Assembly (NCBI GenBank): GCA_009774535.1
Contig: VSNY01000007.1
Span: 1-45,249 of the forward strand
Direction: 5' to 3'
Origin: Lachnospiraceae bacterium
Lineage (GTDB): Bacteria > Bacillota > Clostridia > Lachnospirales > Lachnospiraceae
DNA length: 45,249 nt
Shown here: positions 16,711 to 25,276 of the stretch, piece by piece
Position numbering within the stretch: position 1 is the stretch's first letter
Layout of the letters: each line of letters opens with the position of its first letter
Position numbers and translations under genes: made by a program
Notes under the pieces: model-generated
Database searches by the model: none
Told to the model about the DNA's origin: nothing
The model's input: the letters and a program-made list of their open reading frames with translations, nothing else

Positions 16711-18645
16711 ATGAGAAGGACTGTAAAGCTGATGGAAGACTGGCAGTTTACATATCAGAGCCAGAAAAAACGTATGGTAGATCTGCCGCATACATGGAAT
16801 GCCGTCGATGGACAGGATGGAAATAATGACTATTTCCGCGGGACGTGTTTTTATGAAAAGACGGTAAAACGGCCGGCATATGGGGATGATGAGCGGGTCT
16901 ACCTGCAGTTCCACGGCGTGAACGCCAGCGCAAAAGTGATCTTAAACGGAGTGACCGTGTTAAAACATGACAACGGGTATGCGACGTTTCGGGCAGATGT
17001 GACGGATGTGCTGAAAGACGAAAATGAGCTGTGCGTGGAAGTGGACAACAGCAAAAACCAGAAGGTCTATCCACAGGTTGCGGACTTTACTTTTTACGGC
17101 GGCATTTACCGGGATGTGGAATTCCTGATCGTGCAGGAGACGCATTTTGATCTGGATTATTATGGGGGACCCGGAATTGAAGTGGCAACGGATGTAAAAG
17201 GAAAGACCGGAATCGTAACCGTACATGCTTATACGAATAAGAGTGCGGAGGAACTGGAAAAAGAGGGCCTGTCCGTCTGCATGACACTGTCTGACGCCGA
17301 GGGGGAAACGGCGGGGACAGCGCAGGGCGCGAACGCGGTGATAAAAGTGCCGCAGGCACATCTTTGGAATGGCGTGAAAAATCCATATCTTTACAGGCTG
17401 ACAGCGCAGATCCGCCGGGGGGAGGCGGTGATTGACGAGGTTGTGGCTGCATGCGGGATACGGACGTTTTCCTTTGACCCGGACCGTGGATTTTTTTTAA
17501 ACGGACAATCTTATCCATTGCGGGGCGTGTCCAGACATCAGGACTGGAAAGGGATCGGCAATGCGATTTCCGCCAGGCAGATGGAGCGGGACATGGAGCT
17601 GATCCGGGAAGTCGGCGCAAACACCATCCGGCTGGCGCATTATCAGCATAACCAGTACTTTTATGATCTGTGCGACCGCTATGGTATGGTCGTCTGGGCG
17701 GAAATCCCATATATCTCCGCGCATATGCCGCAGGCAAGGGAGAATACGTTTTTCCAGATGCGGGAGCTGATTGTACAGAATTATAATCATCCTTGTATTG
17801 TGACCTGGGGGATTTCCAACGAGATTACGATTTCGGGCAGGCACAGGGAGGATATGCTGGATAACCATCATGCACTGCAGAGATTTGTAAAAGAACTGGA
17901 CCCGCGCAGGCCGACGACACTGGCATGTTATGCGATGTGCCATCCATTTCACCCGGTAACGAAGATTACTGATCTGGTGGCATGGAACCTGTACCTGGGC
18001 TGGTATGTGCCAGGGCTTTTCCTAAATGACTTGTTTATGAAGTTTTATCACTGGAAATATCCGGGGCGCTGCCTGGGCTATTCGGAATATGGAGCGGAAG
18101 CGATGCCGAACCTGCACAGCGCCAGGCCAAAAAGGGGAGACCATTCGGAGGAATACCAGGCAAAATATCATGAATATATGCTGAAATGTTTTGCGCGACA
18201 CCCGTTTTTATGGTCGACGTATGTGTGGAATATGTTTGATTTTGCGGCGGATGCCAGAGACCAGGGCGGGGAACCTGGGATGAATCATAAGGGGCTGGTT
18301 ACGTTTGACCGCAAGATTAAAAAAGACAGTTTTTACATTTATAAGGCGTGGTGGAGCAGTGAACCGTTTGTGCATCTGTGTGGGAAGCGGTACCGGTATC
18401 GGACGGAGAAGGTGACGCGGGTAACCGTATATTCCAATCAGACGCAGGTTGCTTTGTACAATAACGGAACGCTGGTCGGAGTGTTAACAGGTGAACACGC
18501 GTTTCATTTCCGCGTGCGGATGGAAGCGGAGAACCATCTGGAAGCAAAGGCGGGGAAATGGTCGGATACAGCGGTGATCTATAAGACCGACCAGCCGCGT
18601 GCGGAATATAAAGTAAAAAAAGGGAAAAGCAGGAATTGGGTATAG
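16711..18645 (+). CDS. Glycoside hydrolase family 2 protein (beta-galactosidase-like)
   Basis: Cytoplasmic-looking (no signal peptide) GH2 enzyme of 644 aa. Order: sugar-binding jelly roll (about 1-150; LPHTWNAVDGQDG, YFRGTCFYEK), immunoglobulin-like domain (about 155-260), then TIM barrel. The acid/base Glu is E371 in TWGISNEI and the nucleophile is E459 in GYSEYGAE. RGVSRHQDWKGIGNA is the GH2 signature at the barrel entry. GH2 activities include beta-galactosidase, beta-glucuronidase and beta-mannosidase; the substrate is not decided here, though the short architecture resembles compact beta-galactosidases. AAAGGAG precedes ATG 16711. The GH3 and symporter genes follow in the same direction, suggesting uptake of an oligosaccharide and its intracellular cleavage. 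Confidence 0.88.
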   Translation: MRRTVKLMEDWQFTYQSQKKRMVDLPHTWNAVDGQDGNNDYFRGTCFYEKTVKRPAYGDDERVYLQFHGVNASAKVILNGVTVLKHDNGYATFRADVTDVLKDENELCVEVDNSKNQKVYPQVADFTFYGGIYRDVEFLIVQETHFDLDYYGGPGIEVATDVKGKTGIVTVHAYTNKSAEELEKEGLSVCMTLSDAEGETAGTAQGANAVIKVPQAHLWNGVKNPYLYRLTAQIRRGEAVIDEVVAACGIRTFSFDPDRGFFLNGQSYPLRGVSRHQDWKGIGNAISARQMERDMELIREVGANTIRLAHYQHNQYFYDLCDRYGMVVWAEIPYISAHMPQARENTFFQMRELIVQNYNHPCIVTWGISNEITISGRHREDMLDNHHALQRFVKELDPRRPTTLACYAMCHPFHPVTKITDLVAWNLYLGWYVPGLFLNDLFMKFYHWKYPGRCLGYSEYGAEAMPNLHSARPKRGDHSEEYQAKYHEYMLKCFARHPFLWSTYVWNMFDFAADARDQGGEPGMNHKGLVTFDRKIKKDSFYIYKAWWSSEPFVHLCGKRYRYRTEKVTRVTVYSNQTQVALYNNGTLVGVLTGEHAFHFRVRMEAENHLEAKAGKWSDTAVIYKTDQPRAEYKVKKGKSRNWV

Positions 18646-18765
18646 CAATTGCTTCAGGGCCGGCCAGGTATCCGGATGCGCCGCACAGGCGGCGGGATCG
18701 CGCGCTTGAGGGGACGCGGGCGGATCTGCATATCGGCCGGGCTGGAACTGATAAGGAGAAGCAGT

Positions 18766-21753
18766 ATGGAAAAGAATCGTGATGGGAAAGCCCGGAAAAA
18801 AGAATATAAGCGCGCCCGCAGAAGGGCGATCGGACCGTGGAAGGTTCTGACACTGATCAGCGCTCCACTTACGGTGATTCTGATCGTATTGGCCGTGTTC
18901 TGTACGATTTTCGATAATTCCGTATCGATCTTTGTAGGAGGAACATTCAATCGTATCAAAAACAGAGATGAAAATGCCGTTTATTATCAAATGGATTTTG
19001 ATTCTGAGGAAGAAATGGTGCGTTACGGTGAAAGCTTGTGCAAGCAGGTGGAAGCCGAAGGAGCGGCGCTTTTGCTCAATGAAAACGACGCGCTGCCGCT
19101 GGCGGCCGGGTCTAAGGTCAGCTGTTTTTCGACTTCTTCCGTAAACCTTGTATATGGGGGAACTGGTTCGGGCAATATTGACGCGTCGAAGGCGAATACG
19201 CTGAAAGGCGCGCTGGAGATTGCGGGCATGGAAGTCAATCAGACGCTTTGGAATTTTTATCTGGGACTGGATGAACAGTACAAACGCAAGAAAGGCGGGA
19301 CGATCGCGACGGCATCGGCAACGACCGCAGAATGTCCTTGGGAGTTATATACGGATGAGGTGAAGGATTCGGTAATTCCTTATGGAGATGCGGCGATTGT
19401 AGTGATTTCACGAATCGGCGGCGAAGGCGCGGACCTGGATCACAGGGATGTGAATTATCTTGCGCTGGATGAAAATGAAAGGGAGATGCTGGAACGTGTG
19501 GCGTCGATGAAAGCGGGCGGTTCCGTTAAAAAGATCATTCTGCTGATCAATTCGGCCAATGCGCTGCAGGTGGATTTTTTGAAAGATAATACGTACAGTG
19601 TGGACGCCTGTCTCTGGATCGGGGATGTGGGGATCTCCGGTATTGACGCAGTCGGCGAGATTTTGTCAGGAAAAGTGAATCCGTCCGGCAGCCTGGCAGA
19701 CACGTATTGCTATAACAATTATTCCGCTCCGGCTATGGTGAATTTTGTCCCGGTAGCGTATGAAGGAAGCGATGATGACGCTGTACCGGAAAAAGCACGT
19801 ACCTATATGGTCTATCAGGAAGGCATTTATGTCGGTTACAAATATTACGAAACGCGTTATGAAGATTATGTCATGAAAAAAGGCAACGCGGGGGATTATG
19901 ACTATAGCGCGGATGTGGCGTTTCCGTTTGGCTACGGACTGAGCTATACGGATTTTGCATATCGTGATATGGAAGTCAGTTATCACAGTGACACCGACCA
20001 GTTTGAGATTTCCGTTACGGTGACAAATACCGGGGATACGTATGCGGGCAAGGAGACCGTACAGATCTATGTGCAGTCGCCGTATACGGCTTATGACGTC
20101 AAAAACGGGGTTGAAAAAGCGGCTGTGGCGCTCTGCGGATTCGGCAAAACGGACGTGCTGGAGCCAGGCGGATCACAGACGCTGCAGATCTTTGTGGATA
20201 AGCGAGATCTGGCTTCCTATGACGCTTATGGCTGCGGGACCTATATGCTGGATAAAGGGGATTATTATTTGACGGCAGCGACTGACGCTCATGATGCCGT
20301 CAACAATATTCTGGCGGCAAAGGGTTACCGGGCAAAGGACGGACGCATGGATGCTGACGGTTCCAAGGAGCTGACCTATAAATGGAAAAATGCAAAACAG
20401 GATACGGCTTCCTATGCGTCTTCCTTAAACGGCACGCCGATTACAAACCAGCTGTCTGCATCAGATATTAATCTGAGTGAAGATCTGGACGGCCAGAAGA
20501 TCACATATCTGTCCCGCAGCGACTGGACAGGTACATTTCCGACCGAAGCGGTAAAACTGCGGCTGACGGAAAAGCTGACAGCAAAACTACAGGATGTCCA
20601 ATACGACGCTGCTGCATATGAAGCAGTGGAAATGCCGGTACTGGGTGCGGATAACGGCCTGAAATTAGTCGATTTGATCGGCGTCTCCTATGATGATCCG
20701 AAATGGGACGAACTGCTGGATCAGCTGTCGTTTGACGATATGGTATCGCTGATCGGAGATTCGTTCCATTGGACGATGCCGATTGAATCGGTGCAGGCGC
20801 CGGGTACCCGTGACGAAAACGGCCCGCAGGGGCTGACCGCATCGTTGTTTAAGGCAGGCGATGAAGAAGGAAAAACGGCGCTTGTGGCAACCGCGTTTAC
20901 ATCGGAAGACGTGATGGCGGCGACCTTTAATACCAATCTGATGTATGAGATTGGCAGGGTAATTGCGAATAACTGTATTTCGGCAGAAATAGCCTGTCTC
21001 TACGGCCCGGGCAGCAATATGCACCGGACGCCATACGGCGGCCGAAATTTTGAATACTATTCCGAAGACGGTTTTCTGTCCGGGGAGATGGCAAAGCATG
21101 AAGTGCAGGCAATGACAGACCGGGGAATCTTCGTTGTATTAAAGCACTTTGCGCTGAACGATTGTGAACAGGACCGCATCGGCCTTGGCGTCTGGCTTAG
21201 TGAGCAGGCGGCCAGGGAAATCTATTTAAAAGCGTTCCAGGCGGCAGTTGAAGAATCGGACGCGGGACTGATGGTCGCGTATACGCGCTGGGGAGCCATC
21301 TGGTCCGGCGGCAACTGCGGACTGATGACAAATATTGTCAGGCAGGAATGGGGGAAAACGGGCCTGAATATTACGGATAACGTGCTGACGAACTATGTAA
21401 ACGGTGCAGACGGTATGATGGCTGGCGGCGTCTCAACCTTTGACGCGATGATGCCTTATGTGACGAGGCAGCTGCCAAAATACAAAAAAGATCCGGTCAT
21501 CGTAACCGCGATGAAAGAAGCCTGCCATCAGAACTTGTATTCGATTGCAAATTCGGCGGGTATGAACGGAATCGGGCCGGAAACGGTGATTGAAAAGAGG
21601 AATATCGCGATTGTCAATGGATTGTGGGGAGCCTGTATCGTATTTGGTATTCTGTTTATCGTTTCTGCGGCATTTTGGATTGTGAAAAAGCAGAAATTCA
21701 AAAGGACGGAGATCTACCGGAACTATATGGCGTATAAAGCGGTAAACAGCTGA
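18766..21753 (+). CDS. Domain-permuted GH3 beta-glucosidase, membrane-anchored at both ends
   Basis: Glycoside hydrolase family 3 protein of 995 aa with reversed domain order. After a basic N-terminus and a membrane segment (about 26-48, LTLISAPLTVILIVLAVF) comes the GH3 C-terminal-type domain (about 85-330; EGAALLLNENDALPL, FGYGLSY at its end). A fibronectin-III-like domain follows (about 400-500). The GH3 catalytic barrel comes last (about 650-930; DENGPQGL, VLKHFALND, nucleophile D871 in ITDNV). A second membrane segment lies near residues 950-972, before a basic tail. The reversed order is known in Ruminococcus and Butyrivibrio beta-glucosidases. The basic ends suggest both termini are cytoplasmic and the catalytic body outside. 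An open frame extends back to 18649, but AAGGAG at 18753-18758 fixes ATG 18766. Confidence 0.88.
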   Translation: MEKNRDGKARKKEYKRARRRAIGPWKVLTLISAPLTVILIVLAVFCTIFDNSVSIFVGGTFNRIKNRDENAVYYQMDFDSEEEMVRYGESLCKQVEAEGAALLLNENDALPLAAGSKVSCFSTSSVNLVYGGTGSGNIDASKANTLKGALEIAGMEVNQTLWNFYLGLDEQYKRKKGGTIATASATTAECPWELYTDEVKDSVIPYGDAAIVVISRIGGEGADLDHRDVNYLALDENEREMLERVASMKAGGSVKKIILLINSANALQVDFLKDNTYSVDACLWIGDVGISGIDAVGEILSGKVNPSGSLADTYCYNNYSAPAMVNFVPVAYEGSDDDAVPEKARTYMVYQEGIYVGYKYYETRYEDYVMKKGNAGDYDYSADVAFPFGYGLSYTDFAYRDMEVSYHSDTDQFEISVTVTNTGDTYAGKETVQIYVQSPYTAYDVKNGVEKAAVALCGFGKTDVLEPGGSQTLQIFVDKRDLASYDAYGCGTYMLDKGDYYLTAATDAHDAVNNILAAKGYRAKDGRMDADGSKELTYKWKNAKQDTASYASSLNGTPITNQLSASDINLSEDLDGQKITYLSRSDWTGTFPTEAVKLRLTEKLTAKLQDVQYDAAAYEAVEMPVLGADNGLKLVDLIGVSYDDPKWDELLDQLSFDDMVSLIGDSFHWTMPIESVQAPGTRDENGPQGLTASLFKAGDEEGKTALVATAFTSEDVMAATFNTNLMYEIGRVIANNCISAEIACLYGPGSNMHRTPYGGRNFEYYSEDGFLSGEMAKHEVQAMTDRGIFVVLKHFALNDCEQDRIGLGVWLSEQAAREIYLKAFQAAVEESDAGLMVAYTRWGAIWSGGNCGLMTNIVRQEWGKTGLNITDNVLTNYVNGADGMMAGGVSTFDAMMPYVTRQLPKYKKDPVIVTAMKEACHQNLYSIANSAGMNGIGPETVIEKRNIAIVNGLWGACIVFGILFIVSAAFWIVKKQKFKRTEIYRNYMAYKAVNS

Positions 21754-21786
21754 TGCCATAAGTATGCGGGTGTTATGGCAATCGGT

Positions 21787-21823
21787 TTGTAACAGTTCCA
21801 TAGGGGGATCTGAACGGTTACAA
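21787..21823. repeat. Dispersed palindrome, GTAACAGTTC type (copy 2)
   Basis: TTGTAACAGTTC (21787-21798) pairs with GAACGGTTACAA (21812-21823), one G-T mismatch. It resembles the copy before dnaG, including GATCTGAAC on the right side. It lies in the gap between the GH3 and symporter genes. Confidence 0.75.
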
Positions 21824-21953
21824 TCGTTAGGGGAACTGAGCAGTGATGAAAGAGAATGTATTGAGGGTTATCTAAGAACGGCAGCCGCAGCAGTCCGGGC
21901 AGGATGGGGGTCCTGGCCGGGCGCTGCGGCAAAAATAGAAAGGATAGACACAT

Positions 21954-23501
21954 ATGGGAATTGAAAAAGCGGGAGCAAAGACAAATGTGAACCGGGCAAA
22001 GCTGTACCAGCTTGTTTTATTTCCGATGAACAATGGAGCGACAAATGTGTATTATATCCTCACCATGAACTTTATTGCATATTATGCGAATGGGGTTCTG
22101 GGATTATTTTTAATGTTTGCAACAACGATGGTTACTGTGATGCGCTTATTTGACGCAGTAACCGACCCGGTGATCGGCGCTTTGATCGATCGTACTTCGA
22201 CAAAATTCGGAAAGTTTCGTCCGTATATGGTGCTTGGGAACGTGATTATGATCGCATCTTCTGTCCTGCTGTATTTTGGAACAAGGGTGATTCCGGAGCG
22301 GATGGACTGGCTGAAATATGTCTGTTTTGTTTTATTCTATGCGCTGTATGTGATTGGATATACGTTTCAGACAGCATGTACCCGTTCGGGACAGACATGT
22401 CTGACGAACGATCCGAACCAGCGTCCGCTGTTTACCGTATTCAATACGGTAGCGAGCCTGATTGGAATGGGGCTTGTCCAGTTTCTGGCTCCTATCTTAA
22501 GCGAACGGCTGGGCGGTTATAACAGTGCAGGATTTTTTAATTTTATGATACCATTAGCGATTGTTGTATCAGCAGCATTGACATTACTGGCTGTGATTGG
22601 CATATGGGAGAAGGACCGGCCGGAGTACTTCGGGGTCGGCGGCACACAGGAGAAAGTGGAACTGAAAGAATATATTGCGATACTAAAAGCGAACAAGGAA
22701 CTGCAGCGGCTGATGGTAGCGGGAGCAGGATGCAAACTGGCATTTTCAATCGCTACAAATATGACGGTTCTATGTATGCTGTATGGCGCGATGATGGGCA
22801 ATTACAGCGGACTGTATCTGCCGATGATGATCGTAGGCTATGTATTTTCCGTCCCGTTTTTCCTGCTGACCGTGCGTACATCGCAAAAACACGGACAGAA
22901 AGCTTCCCTGGTGCGGTACACCGCCCTGGCGCTTGTGATGTACGTAGGCGTACTCGCCTTGCTGTTATTATGGAAAGAGGGGAATCCATCTGTCAGCCTG
23001 TCGCTGCTGCCGCCAAATTTGTACTCGGTTCTATTTGTAGTGTTCTTTGGGATTGGATACGGCGCTTATTATGCAACGGCGGACATGCCGATTCCGATGG
23101 TGGCGGACTGCTCGGATTACGAGACGTTTCGCTCCGGGCGGTATATTCCGGGCATTATGGGGACGCTGTTTTCACTGGTGGATAAGCTGGTCAGTTCACT
23201 GGGATCTACGATAGTCGGGGCGGCAGTCGCCTTAATCGGGATTCAAACGCTGCCGGATGGAAACACGCCGTACGCACAGGGGATGCATATGGTAGTAGTT
23301 GTGCTGTTTTGTGTGGTGCCGATGCTGGCGTGGATTGCGACACTGATCGCAATGAAGGGGTATACGCTGACAGGGGCGCGCATGAAGGAAATTCAGGCAG
23401 TGAACGCGGTGCGTAAAGATGCAGTCAGCAAAGGAATGAAGCTGGCAGACGTGATGGAGCGGTGGAAGTCCGCAGAAGATGTGCCGGAGGAATTTTTTTA
23501 A
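21954..23501 (+). CDS. GPH-family sugar:cation symporter (MFS)
   Basis: Integral membrane transporter of 515 aa with about 12 hydrophobic segments. The glycoside-pentoside-hexuronide signature is clear near residues 70-100: FDAVTDPVIGALIDRT with GKFRPYMVLGN. The N-terminus FPMNNGATNVYYILTMNF and the mid-protein sequence also fit MelB/XynT-like porters. It would import the glycoside that the GH2 and GH3 enzymes cleave, using a cation gradient. ATG 21954 follows AAAGG. It is about 200 nt behind the GH3 gene with a palindromic repeat between, so separate or modulated expression is possible. The C-terminal 50 residues are soluble and charged. Confidence 0.9.
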   Translation: MGIEKAGAKTNVNRAKLYQLVLFPMNNGATNVYYILTMNFIAYYANGVLGLFLMFATTMVTVMRLFDAVTDPVIGALIDRTSTKFGKFRPYMVLGNVIMIASSVLLYFGTRVIPERMDWLKYVCFVLFYALYVIGYTFQTACTRSGQTCLTNDPNQRPLFTVFNTVASLIGMGLVQFLAPILSERLGGYNSAGFFNFMIPLAIVVSAALTLLAVIGIWEKDRPEYFGVGGTQEKVELKEYIAILKANKELQRLMVAGAGCKLAFSIATNMTVLCMLYGAMMGNYSGLYLPMMIVGYVFSVPFFLLTVRTSQKHGQKASLVRYTALALVMYVGVLALLLLWKEGNPSVSLSLLPPNLYSVLFVVFFGIGYGAYYATADMPIPMVADCSDYETFRSGRYIPGIMGTLFSLVDKLVSSLGSTIVGAAVALIGIQTLPDGNTPYAQGMHMVVVVLFCVVPMLAWIATLIAMKGYTLTGARMKEIQAVNAVRKDAVSKGMKLADVMERWKSAEDVPEEFF

Positions 23502-23528
23502 TTGTTAGAATTTGTAACAGTTTTATTT

Positions 23529-23556
23529 GTAACAGTTCAGTGGATGATCTGAACTG
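23529..23556. repeat. Dispersed palindrome, GTAACAGTTCAG type (copy 3, decayed right arm)
   Basis: GTAACAGTTCAG (23529-23540), an 8-nt loop and CTGAACTG (23549-23556); the outer four pairs on the right have diverged. Loop length equals that of the copy at 5049-5080. A further half motif GTAACAG lies at 23514-23520. Confidence 0.7.
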
Positions 23557-23700
23557 CTGCTGCAGTTTTAGAGTTCAGACTCTGCGGGCGGAATTGGCTG
23601 GCAGGGTCTTTTTGCGTCTGGGATTTGGCAAATGGTTCGGCATGTGGCAAGTGTAGTAAGTGGACAGAGCAGCTTGTATGTTATCGGAAGTTTATAGTGG

Positions 23701-23753
23701 AATGATATTATTCAAAATATCATTTGCATCTCTTTATAGATCTGTTGTAAAAT
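23701..23753 (+). promoter_or_regulatory. Promoter with overlapping operator-like palindrome
   Basis: Perfect 9-bp inverted repeat AATGATATT/AATATCATT (23701-23709, 23716-23724) touches the -35 TTGCAT (23724-23729); an 18-nt spacer leads to TAAAAT (23748-23753). The position suits repression by a dimeric regulator. The LacI-family gene is encoded nearby on the other strand, but LacI operators usually have a central CG or close half-sites, so the link is only inference. Confidence 0.55.
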
Positions 23754-23795
23754 AGTGATAGAAACCGAAGATCTATTAAAATAAGGAGATAAAAA

Positions 23796-23918
23796 ATGTA
23801 TGGAAGCGCTGAAAATTCCGTCTGGCAAAAAGCTGGAATATACGGCAAAACTGTAACAGCGTCTGCTGTTACAGTTTGGAATCTTTTTCATGCACCGGTT
23901 AAAAATACCGGTGCATGA
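23796..23918 (+). CDS. Orphan leader/small ORF of unknown function
   Basis: A strong AAGGAG (23783-23788) is followed by two overlapping frames. ATG 23796 (7 nt away) gives 40 aa ending at 23918. ATG 23800 gives an 18-aa peptide (MEALKIPSGKKLEYTAKL) ending at 23856, exactly in a perfect hairpin. Neither is recognised. The complete promoter and RBS with almost no gene behind it suggest either a small peptide/leader or the start of a gene whose remainder was deleted. Confidence that a protein is made is low. Confidence 0.3.
   Translation: MYGSAENSVWQKAGIYGKTVTASAVTVWNLFHAPVKNTGA
23848..23877. terminator. Perfect 13-bp hairpin, possible terminator of the LacI gene
   Basis: AAACTGTAACAGC (23848-23860) and GCTGTTACAGTTT (23865-23877) around a 4-nt loop. 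On the minus strand it follows the LacI stop by about 50 nt and ends in TTTT, so weak intrinsic termination there is plausible. The arms contain GTAACAG and may be related to the dispersed palindromes. Confidence 0.5.
23889..23917. repeat. Second hairpin behind the LacI gene
   Basis: Perfect 11-bp stem CATGCACCGGT (23889-23899) with ACCGGTGCATG (23907-23917) around a 7-nt A-rich loop. On the plus strand it follows TTTTT rather than preceding it; on the minus strand it is followed by A residues, so it is not a standard terminator on either strand. It may stabilise the 3' end of the LacI mRNA. Confidence 0.6.
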
Positions 23919-23928
23919 GGTCTGCTGT

Positions 23929-24948
23929 TTAGATAATAGCCGGGCGCACAAAAGTCAGTTCATAAGGCGCATCCGGGTGCTGCGTACGGTACAAAAGCTG
24001 CAGCGCCAGACGCTTGCCCAGGATGCTGGTAGGTACGTTTGCGGTAGTAATATACCCGGCGACATTCGTATATTCTTCTGAATTATCAAATCCGGTCAGC
24101 GTAACGGGATGCGGCAGCCGCTGCGGATTCTCGTCCATATACTGTTTTACGAAATGAGCTACAAAGTCGCTGACGCAGACAAAAGCAGTCGGCCAGTCCG
24201 TCAGGCTGTTAAGAAACGCATACAATTCCCTGCCATAAGAAAAAATACCGATACTTCCGGTCAGACACTGGTCTGCGGGAATGTCCAGACGGTGCGCCTG
24301 CATACACGCACAGTAGCCGCGATAGCGTTCCATATTTGTCTGCGCGTAGTGGATATCACCTAAAAAACCGATGTTCGTATGTCCGTTATGTATTAGTGAT
24401 TCGGTAATTTCATACTCAGTCCGATAGCCTTCAATCAGGATCAGATCACCATTCAGCTGCAATCGATACAAGGAAGGAGCTGTATCCAGAAAGACTTTCG
24501 GAAGGGAAAGTTCATTGATCATGCCCAATATGACAGGGTCATAGACGTTCAGTACAATGATGCCGTCAATGTTTCCATTTGCTTGTTTCAGAATCAGCGG
24601 CAGGCTGAAAGTCTTCGTGTAGACGGAAGGGACATATGTATACATCAGGTTGATATTATAACCGGAGAGTTCCTGCGCCATGCGGTGGATTATGCTGGTC
24701 CAAAAAACCGCGGAATCCGGTCGCGACACGATTAGGGAAACGGTGCGGCTGGGGTGTTCCTGGCGGTGATTCTGCATTTGTTCCAATGCAAGGAATGGAA
24801 CCTTTGTGTACCCAAGTTCCCTTGCTTTTTCAAAGATAAGTTCGCGCATTGCTTCGGATACGCCGGCCTGGTTATTGAAGGCTTTGCTTACAGTAACTCG
24901 TGAGATGCCAAGAGCATCTGCAATATCCTGCATTGTGATTTTTTCCAT
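23929..24948 (-). CDS. LacI-family transcriptional regulator
   Basis: 339 aa. The N-terminal helix-turn-helix and hinge (MEKITMQDIADALGISRVTVSKAFNNQAGVS, residues about 1-32) is typical LacI, followed by a periplasmic-binding-like sensor domain (VSLIVSRP at about 60, GIIVLNVYDPVI, TGFDNSE near 280). The frame is open to 24984, but TAGGAG lies 7 nt before ATG 24948, which starts the conserved HTH. It is convergent with the GH2-GH3-symporter genes and probably responds to the sugar they handle. The small promoter/operator unit just downstream of its stop is another candidate target. Confidence 0.9.
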   Translation of the reverse strand: MEKITMQDIADALGISRVTVSKAFNNQAGVSEAMRELIFEKARELGYTKVPFLALEQMQNHRQEHPSRTVSLIVSRPDSAVFWTSIIHRMAQELSGYNINLMYTYVPSVYTKTFSLPLILKQANGNIDGIIVLNVYDPVILGMINELSLPKVFLDTAPSLYRLQLNGDLILIEGYRTEYEITESLIHNGHTNIGFLGDIHYAQTNMERYRGYCACMQAHRLDIPADQCLTGSIGIFSYGRELYAFLNSLTDWPTAFVCVSDFVAHFVKQYMDENPQRLPHPVTLTGFDNSEEYTNVAGYITTANVPTSILGKRLALQLLYRTQHPDAPYELTFVRPAII

Positions 24949-25010
24949 AGTGTTACTCCTATAGATCTTGTTTTTTCCGATCATCTTTCGTTCTGGTTAT
25001 TCTGCATCAC

Positions 25011-25039
25011 AGTATAGCATAAGTTGAGAGATTTTACAA
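25011..25039 (-). promoter_or_regulatory. Promoter of the LacI-family gene
   Basis: On the minus strand TTGTAA (25039-25034), a 17-nt spacer and TATACT (25016-25011), about 60 nt before the start. An inverted repeat AACATTT (25038-25044)/AAATGTT (25054-25060) lies at and above the -35 and could be a regulator site. The rest of the gap up to 25277 holds the divergent promoter listed next. Confidence 0.6.
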
Positions 25040-25149
25040 CATTTTTAGTTTACAAATGTTAAAAAAGATGTTGGCGGCTGTAAATGATTGCCCAAAAATG
25101 GGGAGGTAATTTCTTAATTTTGCACAAGAAAACAAAAGTCTTCCCATTA

Positions 25150-25178
25150 TTGACATTGTATTCCTCTGGTGATAAAAT
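25150..25178 (+). promoter_or_regulatory. Promoter of the EAL-CheY-CheC operon
   Basis: Perfect TTGACA (25150-25155), a 17-nt spacer and TAAAAT (25173-25178), leaving an mRNA leader of about 90 nt before ATG 25277. Confidence 0.75.
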
Positions 25179-25276
25179 TTATAGTAGATTATTGCCAAAA
25201 AAAGATTTGCTTTCTGCAAACAATCCAGGTATTTTGCATAAAGCAGCATTTGGAACAACATACGAGGAGGGACAGC

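Noticed and set aside
25084..25276. Open frames upstream of the EAL gene, including an in-frame GTG at 25169
   Set aside because: They cover the promoter at 25150-25178 and its leader; the strong GAGGAGGG points to ATG 25277.
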